From assembly GCF_000373485.1 (NCBI RefSeq), contig NZ_KB891586.1:138734-202733 (forward strand): a stretch of DNA of 64,000 bases. The letters run 5' to 3'. This DNA is from Dasania marina DSM 21967. GTDB lineage: Bacteria > Pseudomonadota > Gammaproteobacteria > Pseudomonadales > Dasaniaceae. The notes beneath the pieces were generated by a model. The model was not told where the DNA came from and searched no databases. It worked only from the letters and a program-made list of their open reading frames with translations. This document shows positions 26,768-35,405 of the stretch, piece after piece (positions within the stretch are counted from its first letter, which is position 1; every line of letters starts with the position of its first letter). Position numbers and translations under genes: made by a program.

Positions 26768-27692
26768 CTGTTAGCGCATATTGAGCCCATATTTTAAACG
26801 CTGCACAAAAAGGCAAACTGATAATACAGGCGGGTATTCGACCACGATAGCATAGCCCTTACCCTTTATAAATATACTTTAAACCCGCGTCAGATCTTAC
26901 ATCTTACTGCAGCAATCTACCTACACCTCACCCCCCAGCCTTGGCTGTATTTTTTAAACTTGCGCGCTCTTTGTTAACCATAAAAGAAGCTGTACGAATA
27001 ATTTATCTGAGTACACCCGAGTAGGCGAGGTACAGAATAGTACACTATCACTTATCGCTAAGTAGCATTCAAATACAACAGACTGCATTAGTCATATTTG
27101 AGATATATGGCAACATCTGCAACTAAGATGTTTGGCAAACCATACTAAACAAACCCCCTTCATTGCGCTTGCATTGAGTGAACTGCAACGTGCAGAATTA
27201 GTGATTGCAACTTGGGCTTCCACTAGGTGCTGATAGGCGTGGTTTATAGAGCCAGCTTCCTAGTATTTATAAAATGGATAAGTAGCAAAATATCTTTGCT
27301 AGATTGCACTCTGTAGGCGCCTGCGGCGCTAGCCTGTCTGATGGAGGGGTATTGAGCAGAGACCGCCTGAAAAGCGCTGTGAGGACACGCTGTGGACTTA
27401 GCTGGGAGTTGTTGAGCAGGACTGGTCCGGCGCGGTGTCACATTAAACAATAAAGACTCAATCTGCTAGTCACTCTCTTGTTCAGTTCTCTGAGCTGTGC
27501 TGGATTAACAGCAATACATCTTTGATGTGTTACTGCCCTGCGGGCGTCCTTGGGAAACGAGCGTTAACGTTGTGCGGTAAGTACAGGTTTTGATCATTAC
27601 AGCCTGGGACTGTAATGACCTGCTGCGCAGGCTTCGTTGCTTTGTTTCTCGCCCTAGACGGAATTTTTTCTAACCGGCTTAAAGAACGAACC
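26768..27692. other. Intergenic region without a supported gene
   Basis: About 0.9 kb between the TetR gene and the tRNA-side terminator. I find no reading frame with a convincing start, ribosome site or recognisable protein. The right part (27,250-27,690) is less AT-rich and has several hairpins, suggesting a structured RNA or a decayed element. Confidence 0.5.
27594..27631. other. Two adjacent hairpins of unknown role
   Basis: TCATTACAG/CTGTAATGA (27594-27618, 7-base loop) is followed at once by CCTGC-TGC-GCAGG (27619-27631). The hairpin CAGCACGGC/GCCGTGCTG (27693-27714) and a terminator follow farther right. Confidence 0.5.
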
Positions 27693-27752
27693 CAGCACGG
27701 CTTTCGCCGTGCTGAAACAAAAAAGGCCCACCCGGGAGGGTGAGCCTTTTTT
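27693..27752 (-). terminator. Original tRNA-Lys terminator with preceding hairpin
   Basis: A hairpin with a 9-bp stem and 4-base loop (27693-27714) lies beside a second stem (27719-27752) whose outer arms are AAAAAAGGC and GCCTTTTTT. Because attL carries the 3' end of tRNA-Lys in minus orientation, this was the tRNA transcript's terminator before the phage inserted. It now lies 33 kb from the intact tRNA. Confidence 0.75.
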
Positions 27753-27755
27753 GTT

Positions 27756-27808
27756 TAATAATGGTGGGCCGTGCTGGATTCGAACCAGCGACCAATTGGT
27801 TAAAAGCC
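27756..27808. repeat. attL, 53-bp copy of tRNA-Lys 3' end
   Basis: Bases 27756-27808 are identical to 60978-61030. The repeat covers the 3' part of tRNA-Lys (T arm, acceptor, CCA and anticodon-loop edge) plus 6 bases downstream. It stops being tRNA-like at 27809, so the tRNA is incomplete here. This is the left attachment site, 133 bases from the integrase stop. Confidence 0.95.
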
Positions 27809-27941
27809 GTTATTGGTGCTAGTTGGTACTGGCTGGTACTGGCTTGTATCGTTTAAAATCAATAGCTTAGGTTTTTTTGTGGCTGGTTCTTGCTGGCTCT
27901 GGGCGGTATAGGTGGAAAGAAAAGGGTATTTTTACCATTTT

Positions 27942-29000
27942 TCACCCCGCCTTTTTATCGTCCATTTTTAGCTGCTCAAGCTGGGCCAGTGGGTTTTTTT
28001 CAGTGGCGGCAATTAGGTATTTGGGTGCCAGGTGGGCATAGCGCATTGTCATTTGTATGGTTGAATGCCCTAATATTTTGCTTAGGGTAACTAGGTTACC
28101 ATCGGCCATCATAAAGTGGCTGGCAAAGGTGTGGCGTAGCACATGGGTGGCTTGGCCTTTGGGTAGTATGATATTTGACCTTTCCAGCGCTCTGCCAAAT
28201 GACTTATAACAGCCAGTAAACAATTTACCGGTGCGTGATCGGCCTTTGAATATTTCGGTTTTTAACTCTTCGGATATGGGCACCGTACGCGAACGCGAGG
28301 TTTTGGTTTTTAAAAAGGTAATTCTGCAGTTTCTAATTTGCCTACCGGCCAAACTTTCAGCTTCACCCCACCGGCAGCCCGTTGATAAGCAAATGCGGCT
28401 AATCATTAGTACATCGGCTGATTTACTTTGCCCCAAATTAAACAACAGCTTATCAAGTTGCTTAAAATCCAAATACGCCATTTCATTATCATCTAACGCG
28501 ATAGGCTTTATTTTGGCTAGTGGGTTTTCTTGCTGCCACTTATCGGCCCTAATCAACACATTAAAAACAGCCTTAAAATAGCCCAAATCATGGTTACATG
28601 TTTTTTTGGATATCGGGGTTTTCTTATTCTTTTTTGCCGTGGCAGTACCCTCTAACCGCGACTTACGAAACTGCAAAAATGAAGCGGCCGTAAAGTCACA
28701 CGCCCTAGGGTTACCCATTACATTAGCCAGCGCCAACAAATACGTTTTGCGCTTATCGCCACCTTTCAACGTGTGGCCATGCAAGTCGTGCCACTCGCCA
28801 ATAAGCTCACTTAACAAACGCTTATCATGCCTAGCCGGTGCCCAATCTTTATTGCCATGCGCTTGCGCCAGCACCCATTTTAAAAACACATTGGCATCAG
28901 CTTTATTATCAAATAAACGAATAAAACGCTTACCCTCTTTACCGAATGGCCTTTCGTCTACCTTCCACCGGCCATCGCTTGTTTTCTTTGGCCCACTCAT
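27942..29000 (-). CDS. int: Phage integrase, tyrosine recombinase
   Basis: 352 residues. It has an N-terminal arm-binding region, a SAM-like core-binding domain at about 60-170, and a catalytic domain with the Arg of STGCRWGEAESL, the HxxR of HVLRHTFASH, the GH of LGHSTIQM and the tyrosine of MRYAHL. It catalyses integration and excision between attP and the tRNA-Lys attB. It lies beside attL and reads toward it, as in P2/HP1-type phages. The repressor-like gene is 8 bases upstream in the same operon. Confidence 0.95.
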   Translation of the reverse strand: MSGPKKTSDGRWKVDERPFGKEGKRFIRLFDNKADANVFLKWVLAQAHGNKDWAPARHDKRLLSELIGEWHDLHGHTLKGGDKRKTYLLALANVMGNPRACDFTAASFLQFRKSRLEGTATAKKNKKTPISKKTCNHDLGYFKAVFNVLIRADKWQQENPLAKIKPIALDDNEMAYLDFKQLDKLLFNLGQSKSADVLMISRICLSTGCRWGEAESLAGRQIRNCRITFLKTKTSRSRTVPISEELKTEIFKGRSRTGKLFTGCYKSFGRALERSNIILPKGQATHVLRHTFASHFMMADGNLVTLSKILGHSTIQMTMRYAHLAPKYLIAATEKNPLAQLEQLKMDDKKAG

Positions 29001-29008
29001 AACAACAC

Positions 29009-29347
29009 CTACTTAATTTTATTTTCTAGGTCATAGCCTTCGGGATAAATACCCGCATCCAGCTTAGCCGCAACAATTCTGCACAGCTTACTTTGGCTTT
29101 CCTGCAGCTCACCCAAAGTAATATCGCCCTGGTATGAAAGCCACTTGGCAAACTCAGGGAATATGGTCAAAACATCTTCTATTTCGTGGTCATACATACG
29201 CGACCGGGTTTCAACATTTTTTAATCGGGACAAAGGCATACCAATAATTTCGGCAAACTCATCCTGCACTAAACCCGTTAACAAACGCATCGCTTTTAAG
29301 CGCTGGCCCGTTGTTAATTGTTTTATTTGTTGTTTCTCGTTCATCAC
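29009..29347 (-). CDS. Phage repressor-like helix-turn-helix protein
   Basis: A 112-residue protein with an XRE-type helix-turn-helix at about 12-60 (QRLKAMRLLTGLVQDEFAEIIGMPLSRLKNVE) and a short C-terminal part with no LexA-like protease domain. Length and position, divergent from the Cox-like gene and next to int, match the small immunity repressors of P2/HP1-type phages. The divergent region holds two perfect and two partial copies of GTGCTG-N3-CAGCAC, its likely operators. The start may be GTG 29347 or ATG 29344. Confidence 0.8.
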   Translation of the reverse strand: MMNEKQQIKQLTTGQRLKAMRLLTGLVQDEFAEIIGMPLSRLKNVETRSRMYDHEIEDVLTIFPEFAKWLSYQGDITLGELQESQSKLCRIVAAKLDAGIYPEGYDLENKIK

Positions 29348-29425
29348 TCCACACCCTTTAAAACTTCCCGTACTGGCTGGTATAGCCTCGCTCTGGCTGT
29401 TCTGGTGTTAATTTAAGCAGTAATA

Positions 29426-29564
29426 GTGCTGATATGGCAAGAATTAAAAGCTCATACAGCACTAAAACATGCACTTAATCACAAATATTTTTATAAAAGT
29501 GCTGTTACAGCACTTGTAATTGCTAAAAAACTACTCTATCTTGGCAAAAGTGCTGATACAGCAC
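29426..29564. promoter_or_regulatory. Lysogeny switch operators
   Basis: Perfect palindromes GTGCTGTTACAGCAC (29499-29513) and GTGCTGATACAGCAC (29550-29564), plus half-conserved copies at 29426-29440 and 29448-29462. Starts are 22, 51 and 51 bases apart. They lie between the divergent repressor and Cox-like genes, so they probably bind the repressor and control both early promoters. Confidence 0.8.
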
Positions 29565-29598
29565 CAAACAAGCCAGTACCAGCCAAGGAAACAAGAAA

Positions 29599-29793
29599 AT
29601 GCCAAAAAACCTACAAATAACCATCCTTACCCCCGTAATGACAAAAGAAAAGTTCCAAGAAGTATCAGGACTAAGAGAGGGGCAAATAAAAACCCAAATA
29701 GCAGAAGGAAACTTAGAAACCGTAAAAATTGGGCGCCTGCGCCTGCTCAACATCGCAAAAATTACCGCCGCCTGTCTTGACGAAACTGTATAA
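29599..29793 (+). CDS. Cox/excisionase-like DNA-binding protein
   Basis: A 64-residue protein with a winged-helix/MerR-like helix-turn-helix (MTKEKFQEVSGLREGQIKTQ, then a basic strand VKIGRLRLLNI). Size and position as first gene of the rightward early operon match P2 Cox-type proteins, which repress the repressor promoter and direct excision. AAGGAAA precedes the ATG. Twelve bases separate it from the primase gene. Confidence 0.75.
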   Translation: MPKNLQITILTPVMTKEKFQEVSGLREGQIKTQIAEGNLETVKIGRLRLLNIAKITAACLDETV

Positions 29794-29805
29794 GGAGCCG
29801 GCCAA

Positions 29806-32598
29806 ATGCATTACCAAAATAATGATGACCACATACCCGATATTGTCGACGCATTGCGCGGCGATAACATACTGGCATTTAAACGCGAAGTTAGCGGCTA
29901 TTTGCGTGAGGGTGTTTGCCCAAGGTGTGAAAAGCGAGAGCTATATATAAGCGTAAAAAACCCGTGGATGATTAAATGCGGGCGCGAAAATAATTGCGGC
30001 CACCAAGAAAGCACCCGCGATTTATACCCCGATATATTCGAGAGCTTTAAAAATCGCTACCCCGAAACAGAAGCCAACCCTAATGCCACAGCCGATGCCT
30101 ATCTAAAAATCAATCGTGGCTTTGACCTTAGCAAAATTAAAGGCGACTACAACCAATCCATATTTCACCACACCAAAACCAAAACCATGGCCTTAGTGGC
30201 GCGTTTTCCACTATGGGATAACCAATATTGGGATAGATTGATAGAACGCGAAGACGTAGAAAAAGCAGGCATCAAAGCCCACTTTAACTATGGCTTTAAA
30301 AGCAAAGGCCTAGCGTGGAAACCCAAAGCCATGGCCATCACCAAGGGCGATACCGTTTACATCGTAGAGGGTATTTTTCACGCCATCGCATTATGGCTAG
30401 CAGGTTACAAAGCTGTAGCCGCCTTTGCTTCTACCATGTTCCCATGGGAAACCGTCAAAGCTAACCCCGATGTAAATTGGGTGCTGGCCTACGATGACGA
30501 CCCAGCTGGCCGCAAATATATGCGCAAATACCTAGAGCAACTAGGGCGCAAAGGTATTAGCGCCAAAGTCGCGTTAACCGGCGAAACCGATAATGGCCTG
30601 GGCAAACAAGATTGGGACGATCTCTACAGGGCTGGCAAACTAACCGACCGTTTCATGGCCAAATGCCAACAACGTGGCGACCTATTCGCAGCAAAAACCC
30701 TAAAAGAAAAGGCCTACCACTGGTATTGCCAAAAAGAAAGCACCACCTACATACTCGATTTTGATAACAAACTACACCACCTAAAAGTGAGTGAAGACCT
30801 AACCAAAGACTTAAAAAAACGCGCCGCCATACTCAATGGTGATGAAGAAAAACCAGAACCCAGCGAAGGCGACAGCCACAAGCAAGTCGACCTAGAAGAA
30901 GCCATAGGCGAAACACCCAGCCCCAAAGCCAGCAAAAAACCGGCTAAAGAAACCAGCACCAAAGACGTTCTGCACAGCGCCGAAGGCCAAGCACTGTTTG
31001 AAACCCATGTAAAAGTAGTCGCCCTATCAAACTGTTTCCCCCAGTTTTTATACTGCGAAATAGACAACCTAACCGATGAAATTACCTACTATTTCAACAT
31101 TAGTTTTCCCAACGAAAACGACAGAGCCGTAGGCTTCCCCGGCAGCGCCGTTGATACACCATCAGGCTTTAGAAAACACCTAATAAACAAAGCCGGTGGC
31201 GCAACCTTTAAAGGCAACGAATGGCAGTTCGAAAAACTGCAGGCCCAGTGGTTTAACCACGGCATAGTAAACGTGCACACCGTGCCCTTTTTAGGCTACG
31301 ACAAAAACAGCGGCATCTACGTTTACAAAGATTTTGCTTTTTACAATGGCCGAGAAATAAAAATAAACCGCCACAACTATTTCACCGCTAATAAGCACCG
31401 CATAAAAACCAGCTTTCGCAGCATAGAGATAGTCAAAAATAAACACTTCGATAACAGCTGGATAAACGACTTTCACAAAGTCTTTCACTGGAACGGCCTA
31501 GTCGCCCTAGCGTTTTGGTTGGGCAGCTTATTTGCCGAGCAAATACGCAAAGAGCTGGCAGCGTTCCCCTTCCTAGAAATGTCAGGCCCACCAGCCACCG
31601 GCAAATCCACCGTATTAGAGTTTATGTGGAAGCTCATAGGCCGCGATGAATACGAAGGTTTCGACCCCAGCAAAGCCACCTTTGCCGCACGGTCAAGAGC
31701 CTTTATACAAGTAGCCAACATGCCAGTGGTATTAATAGAGGGCGACCGCGAAGCTGCCAGCGCCAAAAAAGGCGCCTTCGACCCCAACGAACTAAAAACC
31801 GCCTACAACGGTAGGGCCGTGCGTTCAATGGGTGCCTTTAACCGTGGTAACGATATAGAAGAACCGCCATTTCGGGGCACCGTAGTGCTGGCACAAAATG
31901 CCGAAATAGATGCCGACCAAGCCGTGCTAGAACGTATCGTGCACCTGCACTTTACCAAAGCCCACTTCTCACCGGTCACCAAAAAACTCGCCCGCAACTT
32001 TGAGCAAGCCAACGTCAAAACCGCCAGCGGCTTTTTAACCGCGGCACTCAGCAACGAAAAAGACATACTCAGCCACTTTTTTGATCGCTACGAGTTTTAC
32101 GAAAAACACTACAGCGACTTAGACCAGTGCAAAAACCAGCGAGTAATAAAAAACCACGCCATGGTGGCAGCCATGGCCAGCGCCCTGCGCACGTTTTTAT
32201 TCCCGCAAATGCCCGAAAAAACATTTAACACCCTAACCGACTTTATACACAGCCGTGGCATAACCCGCGAACAACGCCTATCAGCCGACCACCCAGCCAT
32301 ACAGCAATTTTGGGAGGCCTACGAAGTGCTAGGCAGCAAAACACAGCAGCTGGCATCTGTTGACCGCAACAAATACAACCACAGCAAAGATGAACAGCTA
32401 ATAGCCATACGCCTGCAGGAATTTACCGCCGCATGTGCCTTTGAACGTATAGAGCTGCCCAATCACCTAGAGCTGCGCAAGCTATTACCCACCAGCAAAC
32501 AATACAAATTTGTGAAGGCTGGCAACGTCAGATCCAACCAAACAGATAAGGCCGTACATTGCTGGATTTTTGAGCGTTCGGCCCCTGTTAGTGGGTAA
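29806..32598 (+). CDS. Phage primase-helicase
   Basis: 930 residues. The N-terminal zinc ribbon (CPRC near 42 and C..NNCGH near 62) is followed by a TOPRIM-type catalytic region (IVEGIFHA near 190; LAYDDDPAGRKYM near 230), an acidic low-complexity linker (about 345-390), and a helicase-type ATPase with Walker A GPPATGKST near 600 and Walker B-like MPVVLIEGDRE near 645. This combination is that of self-sufficient phage replication proteins such as P4 alpha, not the rolling-circle gpA of P2. It probably initiates at the repeat-rich region just downstream. Confidence 0.88.
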   Translation: MHYQNNDDHIPDIVDALRGDNILAFKREVSGYLREGVCPRCEKRELYISVKNPWMIKCGRENNCGHQESTRDLYPDIFESFKNRYPETEANPNATADAYLKINRGFDLSKIKGDYNQSIFHHTKTKTMALVARFPLWDNQYWDRLIEREDVEKAGIKAHFNYGFKSKGLAWKPKAMAITKGDTVYIVEGIFHAIALWLAGYKAVAAFASTMFPWETVKANPDVNWVLAYDDDPAGRKYMRKYLEQLGRKGISAKVALTGETDNGLGKQDWDDLYRAGKLTDRFMAKCQQRGDLFAAKTLKEKAYHWYCQKESTTYILDFDNKLHHLKVSEDLTKDLKKRAAILNGDEEKPEPSEGDSHKQVDLEEAIGETPSPKASKKPAKETSTKDVLHSAEGQALFETHVKVVALSNCFPQFLYCEIDNLTDEITYYFNISFPNENDRAVGFPGSAVDTPSGFRKHLINKAGGATFKGNEWQFEKLQAQWFNHGIVNVHTVPFLGYDKNSGIYVYKDFAFYNGREIKINRHNYFTANKHRIKTSFRSIEIVKNKHFDNSWINDFHKVFHWNGLVALAFWLGSLFAEQIRKELAAFPFLEMSGPPATGKSTVLEFMWKLIGRDEYEGFDPSKATFAARSRAFIQVANMPVVLIEGDREAASAKKGAFDPNELKTAYNGRAVRSMGAFNRGNDIEEPPFRGTVVLAQNAEIDADQAVLERIVHLHFTKAHFSPVTKKLARNFEQANVKTASGFLTAALSNEKDILSHFFDRYEFYEKHYSDLDQCKNQRVIKNHAMVAAMASALRTFLFPQMPEKTFNTLTDFIHSRGITREQRLSADHPAIQQFWEAYEVLGSKTQQLASVDRNKYNHSKDEQLIAIRLQEFTAACAFERIELPNHLELRKLLPTSKQYKFVKAGNVRSNQTDKAVHCWIFERSAPVSG

Positions 32599-32608
32599 TT
32601 TGAAAAAG

Positions 32609-32932
32609 TTGGGGGGGGTGCGCAAACACCTAACAAACCTAACAAAACCAAAGACGCGGCTACAGCCCGCGAAACTAAAGGGCTGTAGCAAATAGAGGAA
32701 TCTAACAAACACCTAACAAGCATCTAACAAGTTAGGTTAAAAAAAAATAGATAAATCTAACTTTTAATAACTACAAAAGCCTTATAAATCAACGATGTAA
32801 GGTGGGCTGTTAGGTTGTGTTAGGTCGGCCATCTAACAAGATTAGCGTTTTAACTTACTGATAATTAAGGAGTTTTTATGGAAAACAACACCGCGTTAGG
32901 AATGTTAGGTGTTTGCGCAACCCCCCCCCCAA
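32609..32932. repeat. Inverted repeat with G8/C10 tracts bounding an iteron-rich region
   Basis: TGTTAGGTGTTTGCGCA is present on the minus strand at 32619-32635 and on the plus strand at 32903-32919, a perfect 17-bp pair. Each copy continues into a homopolymer (G8 at 32611-32618; C10 at 32921-32930 after one extra A). Between the arms lie repeated CTAACAA elements. Confidence 0.9.
32630..32839. repeat. CTAACAA iterons, candidate replication origin
   Basis: CTAACAA occurs at 32630, 32639, 32702, 32713, 32724 and 32833; the inverse TGTTAG at 32808, 32818 and 32903. An AT-rich stretch (32738-32800) lies inside, as does a 10-bp stem hairpin GCTACAGCCC/GGGCTGTAGC at 32659-32689. Directly downstream of the primase-helicase gene, this looks like an origin with initiator sites; transcriptional operators are the alternative. 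Confidence 0.55.
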
Positions 32933-33285
32933 AGCTGGGGCTAGCACCCAACAAAACCGAAGCCCAAATGCGCGACCACCTAGCTTATGAGCTGGTCACC
33001 CAATACCCCGCCGACACCGTTGCCCGGTGGCTGGCTGATGAGCGCCGCAACAGTGCCCGTTTTGCTGTTGATATGGCCGCCCGCATCGATGAGCAACAAA
33101 AACTACTTACCGCAAACAACTACTGCCGTGACTACAGCCGCGCAGAAATAGCTATGTGGCTAGATTCGCTGCCCACCATACAAGAGCGTGATCAATGGCG
33201 CGAACGGCTCAACCGCGCCCGTTTAGATGCCCCCAAGCGCCAAGTGCTATGCCAAACACTCAAACAACAAACTCAAACAAGTTAA
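32878..33285 (+). CDS. Phage early protein, unknown, with poly-C tract in the coding region
   Basis: 135 residues. AAGGAG is well placed before the ATG at 32878. The start region contains ten C's (32921-32930) that encode prolines 16-18, so a one-base change in tract length would shift the frame. From about residue 25 the protein is charged and helical (AQMRDHLAYELVTQYPADTVARW, AEIAMWLDSLPTIQERDQWRERL). No known family recognised. Confidence 0.75.
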   Translation: MENNTALGMLGVCATPPPKLGLAPNKTEAQMRDHLAYELVTQYPADTVARWLADERRNSARFAVDMAARIDEQQKLLTANNYCRDYSRAEIAMWLDSLPTIQERDQWRERLNRARLDAPKRQVLCQTLKQQTQTS

Positions 33286-33298
33286 CAGGAGTTAACCC

Positions 33299-33664
33299 GT
33301 GAATAAAAACGAAAAAATATACCCAACCCACATACCCAAAAAAGCACAGCTAACCATAGCCAGCAAAAATATATGGTTGCACAACTGCGCCCAGGCTGAA
33401 ATTGAATACGGCCGCATGATCACCCTATGTTTTGATAACCGCTACGCCAGCGTAACCATTCACTACACCGACATATCCGACAAACACGCCGTTGCCACCT
33501 TCCACCCCGATCGAAAAAACAACACCGAATTTTTCGGGCTAAAGTTTTACGCCATCGCCGCAAAGCTAAACCCCATAGGCGAAGTTATCGCCTACGCCAT
33601 AGCCTACGAAAAAACCGATAACTACCAGCCCCTAGTGGCACCACAAAGCCGTGCACTGCACTAA
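33299..33664 (+). CDS. Phage early protein, unknown
   Basis: 121 residues from a GTG start behind AGGAG. Mixed alpha/beta composition (MITLCFDNRYASVTIHYTD, AVATFHPDRKNNTEFFGLKF), no membrane segment, no recognised motif. Part of the tightly packed early operon. Confidence 0.7.
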   Translation: MNKNEKIYPTHIPKKAQLTIASKNIWLHNCAQAEIEYGRMITLCFDNRYASVTIHYTDISDKHAVATFHPDRKNNTEFFGLKFYAIAAKLNPIGEVIAYAIAYEKTDNYQPLVAPQSRALH

Positions 33665-33673
33665 GGAACCACC

Positions 33674-33898
33674 ATGCAAAACTACGATGTTTTTAACCAC
33701 AACACCCAACTAGACATAGAAGAAAACAGCCCCTACAAAGCTGCCGAAGAGTTTGCCGAAGCCGAAAACTTATGCAATGGCAGCCACGTAGTGGTAGAGG
33801 GCCACGGCACGTTCAACATAGCCACCAACGGCGACTACTACATAGCCACCAACATTAGCGACGAAGACCTAGTAACAGGGGGCCACCACCATGCCTAA
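33674..33898 (+). CDS. Phage early protein, unknown, small and acidic
   Basis: 74 residues, acidic, ending in GGHHHA. AAGGAA precedes the ATG. Its end overlaps the next gene by 8 bases. No family recognised. Confidence 0.65.
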   Translation: MQNYDVFNHNTQLDIEENSPYKAAEEFAEAENLCNGSHVVVEGHGTFNIATNGDYYIATNISDEDLVTGGHHHA

Positions 33899-34169
33899 GC
33901 AAAAGCACCGTTGCGGCCTAACACCGGCCGAAAGAGTAGAAAAGATTTTTAATGCTGTAACCCAGTACCAACCCGTATCTATTGAAAGCATAAGCAACAT
34001 AGTCGGCATCTACGAAGATGAACTGTACTACCCCTTAGCAACACTACGATCAACCGACCGCATCATGGGGCCTGATGATGCCCTAGTTATAGTGCTAACC
34101 CCCACCGCATTAACCCTGCATAAAAAGCGCTGGGATAAAAACCTATTCACCAACACGGCGGCCGCATAA
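33891..34169 (+). CDS. Phage early protein, possible winged-helix fold
   Basis: 92 residues. The middle (ISIVGIYEDELYYPLATLRS-like pattern) resembles a small winged-helix arrangement, but the match is weak. It overlaps both neighbours (8 bases before; TAATG after), showing translational coupling. Confidence 0.65.
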   Translation: MPKQKHRCGLTPAERVEKIFNAVTQYQPVSIESISNIVGIYEDELYYPLATLRSTDRIMGPDDALVIVLTPTALTLHKKRWDKNLFTNTAAA

Positions 34170-34414
34170 TGCAAACAAAAATCGGTTCACTCATAGAGTC
34201 AATAATAAACATCTTAATAGGCTACTTCGTTGCCCTATTAAGCCAGGTCGTTATTTTTCCCCACTACGACATTTACATAAGCATGCAAGACAACCTGTTA
34301 ATAGGCGCATGGTTCACCCTTATTAGCCTAGTGCGTAGCTTTATCATACGGCGCCTCTTTAATGCACGTTTAGCTAAACCAGCCACCGCAGGGGGACACC
34401 ATGCGAAAAACTAA
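34169..34414 (+). CDS. Phage two-helix membrane protein
   Basis: 81 residues: two hydrophobic segments (about 9-29 and 42-62) followed by a basic tail (FIIRRLFNARLAKP). Proteins with the pattern IGYFVALLSQ..IGAWFT are common in phages of gammaproteobacteria; no function is known to me. It overlaps the next gene by 14 bases. Confidence 0.75.
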   Translation: MQTKIGSLIESIINILIGYFVALLSQVVIFPHYDIYISMQDNLLIGAWFTLISLVRSFIIRRLFNARLAKPATAGGHHAKN

Positions 34415-34601
34415 CGTAATAATAACCGCCAACATGACCCAAGAGCAGGCCCTAGCCTTGGCACTCTTATTAAAGCGCCTAGGCCACAGTGATTTTGAAC
34501 GGCATGCAGAGCCATGCCACCCAACCCAACTAGAAGACATGAAAAATGCCACCGCCGAAATTAGCTATGGCTTATCGATGATTGGGTTTAACCCACGTTA
34601 A
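34401..34601 (+). CDS. Phage early protein, unknown
   Basis: 66 residues; N-terminal helix MTQEQALALALLLKRLG and a conserved-looking EPCHPTQLEDMKNA stretch. Starts inside the end of the preceding gene. It resembles small proteins often seen in prophages; no function assigned. Confidence 0.7.
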   Translation: MRKTNVIITANMTQEQALALALLLKRLGHSDFERHAEPCHPTQLEDMKNATAEISYGLSMIGFNPR

Positions 34602-34630
34602 TAGTAATTAAATATATTGGAGAAAGTTAG

Positions 34631-34768
34631 ATGCATGAAAAAATAGATTTATTGCTTGGAGTAATAGTTATCTCGGCTATAGCTGTAGGAGGTTTTACGC
34701 TGATACTAATTACACGGATGTGGTTTTGGGTAGCTGTTATCGCCATCACATTAATAACTAACACGTAA
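34631..34768 (+). CDS. Very small membrane protein in prophage
   Basis: 45 residues starting MHEKIDLLLGVIVI, with two hydrophobic stretches separated by TRM. GGAGAAAG lies at the right distance before the ATG at 34631. The same GGAGAAAGTTA leader recurs before the next gene, which supports translation. Function unknown. Confidence 0.6.
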   Translation: MHEKIDLLLGVIVISAIAVGGFTLILITRMWFWVAVIAITLITNT

Positions 34769-34793
34769 TTAGACCAGATTGGAGAAAGTTAAA

Positions 34794-35372
34794 ATGAACA
34801 ATAAAGAGCACGCAAAAGAGTATCTAACCAAGCGCAATTATGAAATGGAAATACTCCATGATGATGGCGTTAATCGCACTCTAAAATTCATGCACGAAAA
34901 GAGTCACAACGGTTACTTTATGATTACTACATGGCCCGGTCATTTGGCTATCAGTGGCGATATGGGTACATACGTTTTTTCACGCATTAACGACATGATT
35001 GATTTCTTCAGCGGCGATGGTGTTAATCCCGGTTACTGGGCAGAAAAAGTAATGGCGGAGTCAAAATTCGGTGATGGTGTTTCTGCTTTTGAGGCTGATT
35101 ATTTTATTACTGAAACTAAAAAATACCTAACTGAATACTTCACGGATGCAGGAACTTTAGATGAAGAGAGCGAGGAGTATTTCGATCAGCTCGATATGAT
35201 TGGTGACGAATACGAGGCCATTGCTTGGGTTCGTGGCATTGATCTTGACGGGCTAGAGCCTTCGGATATATGGGTACGTGACCAATACACGTTCCACTAT
35301 CTATTTGCTTGTTACGCCATCAACTTCGCTTGCAATGCCTATCTAAGCGGCAAAGAAGAAAAGGCGGCGTAA
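34794..35372 (+). CDS. Prophage protein, unknown
   Basis: 192 residues, acidic, from the ATG at 34794 behind GGAGAAAG. The opening (MNNKEHAKEYLTKRNYEMEI) and the IHFM..YFMITTWPGHLAISGD-like pattern recur in phage and mobile-element proteins, but no activity is known to me. Base and codon use is more AT-rich than the surrounding phage genes, as in the next three genes. Confidence 0.7.
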   Translation: MNNKEHAKEYLTKRNYEMEILHDDGVNRTLKFMHEKSHNGYFMITTWPGHLAISGDMGTYVFSRINDMIDFFSGDGVNPGYWAEKVMAESKFGDGVSAFEADYFITETKKYLTEYFTDAGTLDEESEEYFDQLDMIGDEYEAIAWVRGIDLDGLEPSDIWVRDQYTFHYLFACYAINFACNAYLSGKEEKAA

Positions 35373-35405
35373 GTCGCAGTTAGACCAGATACCGGAGTTT
35401 TAAAA

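Noticed and set aside
27244-27450. 68-codon minus-strand open frame
   Set aside because: No ribosome site, no recognisable protein, composition of a chance frame in a structured intergenic region.
29426-29753. Small open frames in the phage switch region
   Set aside because: They run through palindromic operators and overlap the Cox-like gene in other frames; only the 29599 frame has a ribosome site and a DNA-binding pattern.
32463-32723. Minus-strand open frames across the end of the primase gene
   Set aside because: They overlap a clear large gene and iterons, and have no supported start.
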